DNA from: CAKSQF01 sp963628435
GTDB lineage: Bacteria; Bacillota; Clostridia; Oscillospirales; CAG-272
NCBI GenBank assembly: GCA_963628435.1
Contig: CAVGEY010000035.1
Location: forward strand, 1 to 6,363
Direction: 5' to 3'
DNA: 6,363 nt
Below, piece after piece: positions 1-5,885 of this stretch. The translations under genes and the position numbers were made by a program. Position 1 is the first letter of the stretch, and the number at the start of each line of letters is the position of its first letter. Under the pieces are notes generated by a model. The model did no database searches, was not told where the DNA came from, and saw nothing but the letters and a program-made list of their open reading frames with translations.

Positions 1-53
1 CAAATATCCGCCCGACTTTTTGTTACGGAAAACTCAAAAAATCGGCTCGGCAC

Positions 54-82
54 TTGTTTTTTTCGCCGTTTTGTGCTATTAT
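54..82 (+). promoter_or_regulatory. Candidate sigma-A type promoter for uppP (P1)
   Basis: TTGTTT at 54-59 and TATTAT at 77-82 are separated by 17 bases, and TG at 74-75 makes the second hexamer an extended -10. Transcription would start near base 89, giving a leader of about 64 bases before the uppP ATG. The TTG that could serve as an upstream start codon at base 54 is then simply part of the -35 element. This is a pattern match only. Confidence 0.4.
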
Positions 83-99
83 ATCATTTGTGGTATTAT
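71..99 (+). promoter_or_regulatory. Second, overlapping promoter candidate for uppP (P2)
   Basis: TTGTGC at 71-76 and TATTAT at 94-99 are again 17 bases apart, with TG at 91-92 forming another extended -10. This copy is displaced 17 bases downstream of the first candidate, so its -35 overlaps the spacer and -10 of the first. One or both may be used; the -35 match is weaker than the -10. Confidence 0.25.
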
Positions 100-137
100 C
101 CCTTTCGGAATTTGCCGCAATTTCGGCGTTTTTTCTT

Positions 138-144
138 AAAAGGA
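138..144 (+). promoter_or_regulatory. Ribosome binding site that sets the uppP start
   Basis: AAAAGGA lies 8 bases before the ATG at 153. This supports ATG 153 over the longer TTG start at 54, which has no comparable site. Confidence 0.75.
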
Positions 145-152
145 CGGCTTTT

Positions 153-998
153 ATGATCATAAAATCACTCATCTACGGCATCGTGCAGGGACTCTGCGAA
201 TTTCTCCCGATTTCGTCCTCCGGCCACCTTGCCATTCTTCATATACTTATGGGCGGTGTCGCCGTCGACGACAGCCTCACATTCGACCTTTTTCTGCATC
301 TCGGAACGCTTGCCGCCGTTTTCGTCGTTTACAGAAAAGACATCGCGCATCTTATCATCGCATTTTTCACCCTTGTCGGCAAACTTTTCGGCGGCAATTT
401 TCACTATTCGTCATACACCGCCGATGAGCGTATGGTCATCTGTATGCTCATCGCATCGCTTCCGCTTATTCCGGCGGCTTTTCTCGAAAATTATGTGGAG
501 GCGGTATCGGCGAATCTGCTCGCGCTCGGCATAATCTTCATAATAAACTCGATAATGCTCTTTCTGTCCGATTTCATTCCCGCGGGAGATGTCGGCGAGG
601 ACGGCTTCAAGCCGAAAAACGCGCTCATAATCGGACTCTCGCAGATAATCGCGATTTTTCCCGGTCTCTCCCGTTCGGGGACAACGGTAACTGCCGGACT
701 TACGCAAAAACTCGACCGCGCCTTCGCGGTGAAATTCTCTTTTCTTATGTCGATTCCGACAATTCTCGGCGGATGTCTGCTCAAAATTCCCGATTTCATC
801 GAAACCGCCGGAGCCGCCGATAAAAACATGCTGATTTCGGCGCTTATCGGCGCACTTGCCGCCGCCCTTGTCGGCGCCGCCGCAATGAAACTTCTCACCC
901 TTGTCGCGAAAATCGGAAAATTCGGTTATTTCGCGATCTACACCGCGATGCTCGGCACCCTGTCGGTCGCGCTTTATTTATTCGATAATCAATTCTGA
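153..998 (+). CDS. uppP: Undecaprenyl-diphosphatase (UppP/BacA)
   Basis: This 281-residue integral membrane enzyme removes a phosphate from undecaprenyl diphosphate on the outer face of the membrane, so the lipid carrier can be reused for peptidoglycan and wall polymer synthesis. Overproduction of the family gives bacitracin resistance. The N-terminus carries the (E/Q)XXXE motif as QGLCE (residues 12-16), followed by the conserved FLPISSSGH stretch ending at His25. The second signature, PGLSRSGTT, is at 170-178, with Arg174 matching the catalytic arginine of the family. Several hydrophobic segments fill the rest, including 'MVICMLIASLPLIPAAFL' and the C-terminal 'YFAIYTAMLGTLSVALYLF'. Length is normal for the family (about 260-280). 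The ATG at 153 is preferred over a TTG at 54 because it has a well-spaced ribosome binding site and family members begin just before the QGLCE motif. The gene is followed 66 bases later by the translocase gene. Confidence 0.96.
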   Translation: MIIKSLIYGIVQGLCEFLPISSSGHLAILHILMGGVAVDDSLTFDLFLHLGTLAAVFVVYRKDIAHLIIAFFTLVGKLFGGNFHYSSYTADERMVICMLIASLPLIPAAFLENYVEAVSANLLALGIIFIINSIMLFLSDFIPAGDVGEDGFKPKNALIIGLSQIIAIFPGLSRSGTTVTAGLTQKLDRAFAVKFSFLMSIPTILGGCLLKIPDFIETAGAADKNMLISALIGALAAALVGAAAMKLLTLVAKIGKFGYFAIYTAMLGTLSVALYLFDNQF

Positions 999-1048
999 TT
1001 TTTCTTTTCCCGCTTTTCATTTGAGAAAAGGTCATAACCCGCCGTAAC

Positions 1049-1055
1049 GAAAGGA
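1049..1055 (+). promoter_or_regulatory. Ribosome binding site of the translocase gene
   Basis: GAAAGGA lies 9 bases before the ATG at 1065. The rest of the 66-base gap is pyrimidine-rich near the uppP stop and shows no strong promoter or terminator, which fits read-through from uppP. Confidence 0.7.
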
Positions 1056-1064
1056 CAACAACAG

Positions 1065-3995
1065 ATGTCAAAAAAAGGACAAAACAAAAACGATGTCAAA
1101 AAAACCGCCGATAAGGAAAAATCGGGCGGTGCAAGCGAAAAAAAGCTGCTTCCCGAACACGCGGGAGAGTCGTCGCTGCGCGATCAGATAGTAACCGTCT
1201 GCACGGTAATCGCCGCGATGCTTATCATACTCATGCTTCTGCTGACGAATATGCGGCTCGGCTGGTCGGGCTCGAAAACCGGCGTTGTCGGCTATTTCAT
1301 CTGCTCGATGCTCTACGGGCTGTTCGGCGTATCGGCATGGCTTATTCCCGTGGGACTTCTCTATCTCGCGCTGGTTTGGCGCAGATCGATGCAGTCGGGA
1401 ACCGTTAAGGCGAAGATAATTTTCGTCGGAGTCTTTATCCTCGCCTCGTCTACTCTCTTCTATCTTCTGCTGACCGTCGGCAAATACAATATACCCGCCT
1501 TTTATAAGGTTGCGGAAATGTGGAGACTGAGCATTCCCACCCCCGAACGTCCGGCGTATAACCGCGGCGGCGTTCTGGGCGCGCTCATCGGCGGTGTTCT
1601 CTATGTTATGCTGAGAAACATCGCGTGGGTGCTGGCGGCGCTGGTACTTGTCGGCTCGCTGCTCATTCTGACCGAAATCACGCCCGCGAAAATCGGCAGG
1701 GCGATTATGACGCTTATCGGCAAAATCAGGGCGAAAATCGCCGAAATCAAGGCAAAACGCGCCGAAATACGCGAAACCGAGGCGGCTTCCGCCGATGACA
1801 GGCGCCGAATCGCCGAGGCGAAAGCGGTCGGAGAGCGCGCACGCGAACTCGAAAGCGCAGGCGGCGCAGGCGACACCGACGGCGAGAACGGCGAAAAGCA
1901 CAGAATAAAGCTCTTCCCCGACGACACCGACGGCGCGTCCGAACAAAAAACCGAAAAATCTGTCGGCATCTCGCCGATAAAATATGACAAAATCGAAGGC
2001 AGCGGCTCGGCTGCCGATCCGAAGCTGAAAGAAACACTTCCCCCGAAGCTCGAAGAGGGGGCAAGACAGGCAGAACTTGCCGCCGCGGCGAGGGCGCCGA
2101 AAGTTCCGTACGATCCGAATCCCTACGCGGTGCGCTCGGAAAGCACGGGAGACGTACAGACGGCGGAAGCCGAATTTTCGGGCTCTGCCGCCGATGCCGC
2201 CGACAACGCCGCATCGGAAAACGCCTCCGACAAGTCCGACGGAGCGGCAAATCCCGAACTCATCGATCTGCTCTTCGGCGGCACATCGGTCAAAGCGGCA
2301 TCCGAAAATTCATCCGAAGCTGCGGCGGCCGCCGAAAATTCGCCCGAAAGGAGCGAAAAAAGCGAAAAAAGCGAAAATTCGGGCAGGAACGGCGGTTCGG
2401 ACATCAAATTCGAGGACATTGCCGATCTTCAGAAGTCGGACGAGAACGATCACGCGCTCACCGATCCCGATCTTGCCGATCCCGACGAACTGATTGAAAA
2501 GCACAAGCACGAATACAAATTTCCGCCGCTCACCCTGCTCAAAAAGGACACGGGCGGACTCAACGCCGACCATTCGGAAGAGCTTAAAGCCAACGGCGTC
2601 AAGCTGGTATCGGCGCTCGAATCGTTCAAGGTAAAAACCAAAATCACATCGATTTCACGCGGTCCGACAATCACACGATACGAACTTCTCCCCGATCAGG
2701 GAGTGAGAGTACGCGCAATCGCGAATCTTGTAGACGACATAGCATTAAATCTCGAAACATCGGGCGTGCGTATCGAAGCGCCCATTCCGGGCAAGCCCGC
2801 AGTCGGCATCGAGGTGCCGAACAGAGTGCGTGAGACGGTATATCTGCGCGACCTGCTCGAAAATCCGAAATTCGGTCAGGCGGGCTCGAAGGTAACCGCC
2901 GCGCTCGGCATGGACGTCGCAGGCGATCCGATTTTCGTCGACATCGCGAAAATGCCCCACCTTCTCATCGCGGGAACCACAGGTTCGGGTAAATCGGTCT
3001 GCATCAACTCGCTGATTACCTCCCTTCTCTTCCGCGCAACCCCCGACGAGGTCAAACTCATTCTCATCGACCCGAAAAAGGTCGAACTCGGAGTCTACAA
3101 CAAACTGCCCCATCTGCTCGTTCCGGTCGTAACCAACCCGAAAAAGGCGGCAGGCGCGCTGACATGGGCGGTCGGCGAGATGGAAAAACGCTACGAAATG
3201 ATTGAAGAAGCCGGCGTGCGCGACATCAAGGGCTACAACAAGATGGTCGACGAAACCGGCGTGGGCGAAAAGATCCCCTCGATCATCATCGTAATAGACG
3301 AGCTTGCCGATCTTATGATGAGCACCCCCGACACGGTCGAGGAATCGATATGCCGCATCGCGCAGAAAGCGAGAGCGGCGGGCATGCATCTCCTGATCGG
3401 CACACAGCGTCCGTCTGTCGATGTCATCACAGGTCTTATCAAGGCGAATATTCCGTCGCGAATCGCGTTTACCGTGCGTTCCAATGTCGACTCGCGTACG
3501 ATTATCGACATAGCGGGAGCCGAAAAGCTGATCGGACAGGGCGATATGCTCTATGCTCCGGTCGGCGCGATGAAACCCATCCGCGTTCAGGGCGCGTTTG
3601 TGTCCGACCGTGAGGTCGAGGCAATCTGCGATTTCATCAGAGAGAGCTGCGGAGAGGGCGAATACGATCAGCGCGCGATTGACGAAATCCGCGAAAAAGA
3701 GGCCGAATGTGAAGAAATCGGCAAAAAGAAGAGCGCGTTCGGCTCTGCCGACGATGACGGCGAAATCGATCCCAAATTCATGGAATGTGTCCGCGTCGCC
3801 GTCGAGAGCGGAAAAATCTCGACATCTCTGCTTCAGCGCAGAATGGGGCTCGGCTACGGCAGAGCGGCGAAAATCATCGACCGCATGACCGAAATGGGCA
3901 TCGTATCGGCGCCCGACGGTCAGAAACCGCGCAATGTACTGATTTCGATGTCCGAATATCAGGAAATGATCATGCACGGCGAGGAAAAGAACTGA
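1065..3995 (+). CDS. ftsK: DNA translocase FtsK/SpoIIIE
   Basis: This septum-anchored motor pumps double-stranded DNA using ATP, to clear chromosomes from the closing division or sporulation septum. The 976 residues show, in order: a basic tail (1-40); a membrane domain with hydrophobic segments near 42-62, 73-106, 115-138 and 168-204; a long charged, low-complexity linker (about 206-483); and the motor from YKFPPLTLL at 484. The Walker A motif GTTGSGKS is at 637-644 (Lys643), and Walker B ends in Asp745-Glu746 within IIIVIDELADLMM. The C-terminal winged-helix gamma domain (about 900-965) contains LLQRRMGLGYGRAAKIIDRM, the module that in this family reads polar DNA sequences and sets direction. 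B. subtilis SpoIIIE is about 790 residues, so the excess is mostly linker. Whether it serves division, sporulation or both cannot be told from sequence. The stop is 53 bases before holA. Confidence 0.97.
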   Translation: MSKKGQNKNDVKKTADKEKSGGASEKKLLPEHAGESSLRDQIVTVCTVIAAMLIILMLLLTNMRLGWSGSKTGVVGYFICSMLYGLFGVSAWLIPVGLLYLALVWRRSMQSGTVKAKIIFVGVFILASSTLFYLLLTVGKYNIPAFYKVAEMWRLSIPTPERPAYNRGGVLGALIGGVLYVMLRNIAWVLAALVLVGSLLILTEITPAKIGRAIMTLIGKIRAKIAEIKAKRAEIRETEAASADDRRRIAEAKAVGERARELESAGGAGDTDGENGEKHRIKLFPDDTDGASEQKTEKSVGISPIKYDKIEGSGSAADPKLKETLPPKLEEGARQAELAAAARAPKVPYDPNPYAVRSESTGDVQTAEAEFSGSAADAADNAASENASDKSDGAANPELIDLLFGGTSVKAASENSSEAAAAAENSPERSEKSEKSENSGRNGGSDIKFEDIADLQKSDENDHALTDPDLADPDELIEKHKHEYKFPPLTLLKKDTGGLNADHSEELKANGVKLVSALESFKVKTKITSISRGPTITRYELLPDQGVRVRAIANLVDDIALNLETSGVRIEAPIPGKPAVGIEVPNRVRETVYLRDLLENPKFGQAGSKVTAALGMDVAGDPIFVDIAKMPHLLIAGTTGSGKSVCINSLITSLLFRATPDEVKLILIDPKKVELGVYNKLPHLLVPVVTNPKKAAGALTWAVGEMEKRYEMIEEAGVRDIKGYNKMVDETGVGEKIPSIIIVIDELADLMMSTPDTVEESICRIAQKARAAGMHLLIGTQRPSVDVITGLIKANIPSRIAFTVRSNVDSRTIIDIAGAEKLIGQGDMLYAPVGAMKPIRVQGAFVSDREVEAICDFIRESCGEGEYDQRAIDEIREKEAECEEIGKKKSAFGSADDDGEIDPKFMECVRVAVESGKISTSLLQRRMGLGYGRAAKIIDRMTEMGIVSAPDGQKPRNVLISMSEYQEMIMHGEEKN
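1689..1860 (+). other. Charged helical stretch after the last FtsK membrane segment
   Basis: Residues about 209-265 of the translocase are rich in Ala, Glu, Lys, Arg and Ile (for example IRAKIAEIKAKRAEIRETEA) with no proline or glycine breaks through most of the stretch. This predicts a long cytoplasmic helix or coiled coil leading out of the membrane domain into the disordered linker. It could help hexamer assembly or partner binding; that role is inference. Confidence 0.5.
2352..2378 (+). repeat. 9-bp tandem repeat (Ser-Glu-Lys) in the FtsK linker
   Basis: The unit AGCGAAAAA occurs almost three times in a row, encoding SEKSEKSEN at residues 430-438 of the translocase. The surrounding linker is rich in Ala, Ser, Glu and Asp. 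All three serines use AGC. Confidence 0.8.
2461..2485 (+). repeat. Short direct repeat at the end of the FtsK linker
   Basis: CCGATCCCGA occurs at 2461-2470 and 2476-2485, a period of 15 bases, encoding the paired acidic motif DPDLADPDEL (residues 467-476) just before the motor domain. Probably a small in-frame duplication within a tolerant linker. Confidence 0.55.
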
Positions 3996-4034
3996 CGCGT
4001 CGGCCGCAAGATCAGGAAAGACAAAATCAGGATG

Positions 4035-4041
4035 AAAGGGG
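4035..4041 (+). promoter_or_regulatory. Ribosome binding site that sets the holA start
   Basis: AAAGGGG ends 7 bases before the ATG at 4049. The same frame is open back into the end of the translocase gene, but the delta-subunit family begins at about this ATG, so the longer frame is rejected. Confidence 0.7.
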
Positions 4042-4048
4042 CCCGTTT

Positions 4049-5149
4049 ATGCAGATTACATCGCGCGATCTCGACAGAAAGCTGAAAAGCGGTTTTGTCG
4101 ACGGAATCTATCTTTTCTACGGCGACGAGCCCTATCTCAAAGACTATTATCTGCGCAAATTCAGGCAGGCGATCTGTCCCGATCCCGACCTCGCCGCTTT
4201 CAACCACATAAAAATCGAGGACGGCGACATCGCGCGGCTGTTTTCCGAGCTTGACGGTTCTCCCCTTTTCGGCGGGGCGCGGCTTATCGAGTTCAGGGGC
4301 GCCGATTTCGGCAAAATGCAGACCGACAAGGGCGAAAAATCCGACAAATCCGAAAAGTCCGAAAAGGGCGCAAGATCGGGAAAAGGCGAAAAGTCCGAAA
4401 AGGTCGACAAGCTGAAATATTTCTGCGAAAATCTGAAAGCAACCGACGGGCTTGCCGTCATAATCGACGCCGCGCCGTCCGAACTTCCCGAAGGTACGGC
4501 GAAAAAGCCGTCTGCGGTGCTTGCCGCGCTGACGGCGGCCACCGAAGCGGTGAAATTCGAGCGTCAGACACCCGCGAAACTCGCGGTATGGGCAGAGCGG
4601 CATTTTGCGGCGAACGGCGTAAAAGCCGACGACGATGTCTGCCGCTACATCGTCGACTACTGCTCGCCCGATATGTATATTCTGTCGGGCGAAATCGAAA
4701 AGCTGTCGGCATACGCAAATTCGCGGAAGATCGGCAGAATCACAAAAGAAACGGTCGACGAAATCGCCTCTCCGAACAGAGTTTTCGGGGCGTTCGACTT
4801 CTCGAACGCGATAATCGCGGGCGACAAAAAGACGGCTCTCGCCGCGCTCGCCGGCATGAAGCTGAGAAAAGAGCCGCCCGAACGCATACTCGCGACCATC
4901 TCCAAAATCACGGGCGAACTGCTCGCGGTGCGCACACTCACCGACAAAGGGACAGCGCGGCAGGACATCGGAAAAATTCTCGGAATCGCCGACTATCCGC
5001 TCGGTCTGCGCATGAACGCGGCGGCAAAATCATCCCCCGAAGCGCTTAAAGCGGCGGCGGACGCGGTGGGCGAGGCCGACAAAAAGATGAAAACGACATC
5101 GCTCTCCGGCTATCTTTTAATCGAGCAGCTCATTCTGCTCGGCAGATAA
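4049..5149 (+). CDS. holA: DNA polymerase III subunit delta (clamp loader)
   Basis: Delta is the subunit of the clamp-loader complex that opens the beta sliding clamp so it can be placed on primed DNA. The N-terminus IYLFYGDEPYLKDYYLRKF is typical of the family, whose AAA+-like first domain does not hydrolyse ATP. SPLFGGARLIEF follows at residues 71-82; Leu73 and Phe74 align with the clamp-binding pair of E. coli delta. The helical collar domain ends in SGYLLIEQLILLGR. At 366 residues the protein is longer than the usual 330-345, because residues 92-121 are a Lys/Glu/Ser/Gly repeat that family members normally lack. The flanking domain reads continuously on both sides (before: RLIEFRGADF; after: YFCENLKATDGLAVIIDAA), so the frame is intact. 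It lies between the translocase and M5-like genes and is probably co-transcribed with them. Confidence 0.93.
   Translation: MQITSRDLDRKLKSGFVDGIYLFYGDEPYLKDYYLRKFRQAICPDPDLAAFNHIKIEDGDIARLFSELDGSPLFGGARLIEFRGADFGKMQTDKGEKSDKSEKSEKGARSGKGEKSEKVDKLKYFCENLKATDGLAVIIDAAPSELPEGTAKKPSAVLAALTAATEAVKFERQTPAKLAVWAERHFAANGVKADDDVCRYIVDYCSPDMYILSGEIEKLSAYANSRKIGRITKETVDEIASPNRVFGAFDFSNAIIAGDKKTALAALAGMKLRKEPPERILATISKITGELLAVRTLTDKGTARQDIGKILGIADYPLGLRMNAAAKSSPEALKAAADAVGEADKKMKTTSLSGYLLIEQLILLGR
4322..4411 (+). repeat. Lys-Ser/Gly-Glu repeat insertion within holA
   Basis: About 30 codons (residues 92-121 of delta) are built on a degenerate 9-base period of the form GAA-AAG-TCC, with GAC for GAA and GGC for TCC in some units. 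The product begins TDKGEKSDKSEKSEKG and continues through a shorter second block to SEKVDK. It falls at the loop between a beta strand and the next helix of domain I, so it is likely a flexible, highly charged surface loop. Confidence 0.8.
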
Positions 5150-5171
5150 TCGGCAGACGAAAACGGCGCCA

Positions 5172-5189
5172 TATAATAAGATATATAAT
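5172..5189 (+). promoter_or_regulatory. Double TATAAT motif directly before the M5-like gene
   Basis: Two exact TATAAT hexamers, at 5172-5177 and 5184-5189, lie 12 bases apart in an AT-rich island that ends at the start codon. For the first, TCGGCA at 5150-5155 (16-base spacer, 4 of 6 matches to TTGACA) could be a -35. A start of transcription near 5184-5190 would leave almost no leader. No good Shine-Dalgarno sequence is present. Confidence 0.35.
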
Positions 5190-5792
5190 ATGAAGGAAAA
5201 AATCAGAATCGGCCGCGTTATCGTGGTCGAAGGGAAATACGACAAAATCAAGCTCGACTCGATTGTCGACGGGGTGATCGTTACGACCGACGGATTCGGC
5301 GTTTTCAAAGACAGAGAAAAGCAGGCGTTTCTGCGGCGGGTTGCCGAAGAGAGAGGAATTCTGACGGCGACCGACAGTGACGGCGCAGGGCTTGTCATAC
5401 GCGGTTTTTTAAGTTCGATAATCCCGAAGGACAAAATCGCGCATCTGCTCATTCCGCCGACGGTCGGCAAAGAGCCGCGCAAAAAAACGCCCTCAAAAGA
5501 GGGGACACTCGGAGTCGAGGGGATAGATCCGGACATTCTGCGGCGGCTGCTTGAGCCGTTTGCCGAAGAAAATTCGGCAGAGCCGACCGATCCGGTTACC
5601 GTCGGCGATTTATACGAAGACGGTTTTGTCGGCGCACAGGGCAGCAGAGAGAAACGGAAATCGCTCGAAAAAGAGCTGTCGCTGCCGTCAAATCTGTCAA
5701 CGGCATCGCTTATAGATGCGCTCAACATGCTCGGCGGCCGTGAAATTTACAAAAAAGCCGTTCTGTCCCTAAACAGTCTCACACGGCAATGA
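5190..5792 (+). CDS. rnmV: Ribonuclease M5-like Toprim protein with DUF4093-type C-terminus
   Basis: Ribonuclease M5 cuts the 5S rRNA precursor in Bacillota. This 200-residue protein has the Toprim metal-binding pattern: Glu14 in VVVEGKYD, and Asp62 and Asp64 in TATDSDGAG. The M5-type motif KEGTLGVEGIDPDILRRLLE follows, then a C-terminal module with DLYEDGFVGAQGS and LPSNLSTASLIDALNML, which resembles both the C-terminal half of M5 and the DUF4093 family found in many Clostridia. Length is close to M5 (about 186). The start is less sure than in the neighbours: there is no clear ribosome binding site, but the ATG at 5190 lies just before the first conserved strand and no better start is seen. 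M5 is usually next to ksgA; here it sits 40 bases after holA and 93 before nrdR. It may be true M5 or a paralogue with another RNA or DNA substrate. Confidence 0.8.
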   Translation: MKEKIRIGRVIVVEGKYDKIKLDSIVDGVIVTTDGFGVFKDREKQAFLRRVAEERGILTATDSDGAGLVIRGFLSSIIPKDKIAHLLIPPTVGKEPRKKTPSKEGTLGVEGIDPDILRRLLEPFAEENSAEPTDPVTVGDLYEDGFVGAQGSREKRKSLEKELSLPSNLSTASLIDALNMLGGREIYKKAVLSLNSLTRQ

Positions 5793-5885
5793 GAGTGTTC
5801 CGAAGCCGCAATCGCCGTTTGCCGATCCGGCCCGAAACATCAGATATATCAGATACAAAAAAACAAAAAAAGAGGTGCATACATC
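5793..5885 (+). promoter_or_regulatory. Gap before nrdR with a weak promoter candidate and ribosome binding site
   Basis: The 93 bases contain no gene. TTGCCG at 5819-5824 and GATATA at 5843-5848, 18 bases apart, are a weak promoter match. ATCAGATA is repeated at 5839-5846 and 5848-5855, and GATATATC at 5843-5850 is its own reverse complement. An A-rich leader (about 5856-5872) ends in the ribosome binding site AGAGGTG (5871-5877), 8 bases before the GTG start of nrdR. No terminator is seen after the M5-like gene, so nrdR could also be read from upstream. Confidence 0.3.

Larger units (their letters stand above)
1..152 (+). other. Upstream region of uppP, possibly including the 3' end of an upstream gene
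   Basis: No complete gene is visible here. All three forward frames are open for at least the first 136 bases. One frame (codons starting at base 2) ends in TAA at 137-139, 13 bases before the uppP ATG, and its last part reads as a hydrophobic, membrane-like segment (ALVFFAVLCYYIICGIIPF). That would fit the tail of an upstream membrane protein in the same operon. The uppP frame itself is also open and hydrophobic from a TTG at 54. AT-rich DNA often gives hydrophobic translations, and the same bases hold good promoter candidates, so this cannot be settled from the sequence. Confidence 0.35.

Noticed and set aside
54..152. N-terminal extension of UppP from a TTG start
   Set aside because: The TTG has no ribosome binding site, family members start near ATG 153, and AAAAGGA is correctly placed for that ATG.
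1013..1030. CTTTTC/GAAAAG inverted repeat after uppP as a terminator
   Set aside because: A 6-bp AT-rich stem with a 6-base loop and no following T run is too weak; read-through into ftsK is more likely.
1068..1946. A 292-codon minus-strand open frame opposite the FtsK N-terminus
   Set aside because: The translation is an Arg-rich shadow of the plus-strand gene with no recognisable domain and no support for a start.
2323..2334. 12-bp palindrome CGGCGGCCGCCG
   Set aside because: It falls in a run of alanine codons in the FtsK linker; GCG/GCC alanine runs readily create such palindromes.
2745..3977. A 410-codon open frame on the minus strand opposite the FtsK motor domain
   Set aside because: It lies wholly opposite a strongly conserved gene, its product is an unstructured mix rich in Arg, Asp, His and Phe, and the codon bias of the plus-strand gene explains the lack of stops.
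3785..4048. Extension of the HolA frame upstream into the translocase gene
   Set aside because: The 88 extra residues are out-of-frame translation of ftsK; ATG 4049 has a ribosome binding site and begins the family's normal N-terminus.
3959..4603. A 214-codon minus-strand open frame opposite holA
   Set aside because: Its Phe/Gly-rich stretch is simply the reverse complement of the Lys-Ser-Glu repeat; no family resemblance.
5139..5157. TCGGCAGA direct repeat on both sides of the holA stop codon
   Set aside because: Only 8 bp, one copy is coding sequence, and there is no element between them that it could flank.
5117..5728. A 203-codon minus-strand open frame opposite the M5-like gene
   Set aside because: Serine-rich antisense translation of a gene with clear Toprim motifs; no ribosome binding site or domain.
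5821..5831. GCCG-ATC-CGGC mini hairpin after the M5-like gene
   Set aside because: The stem is only 4 bp with no T run; expected by chance in GC-rich DNA.
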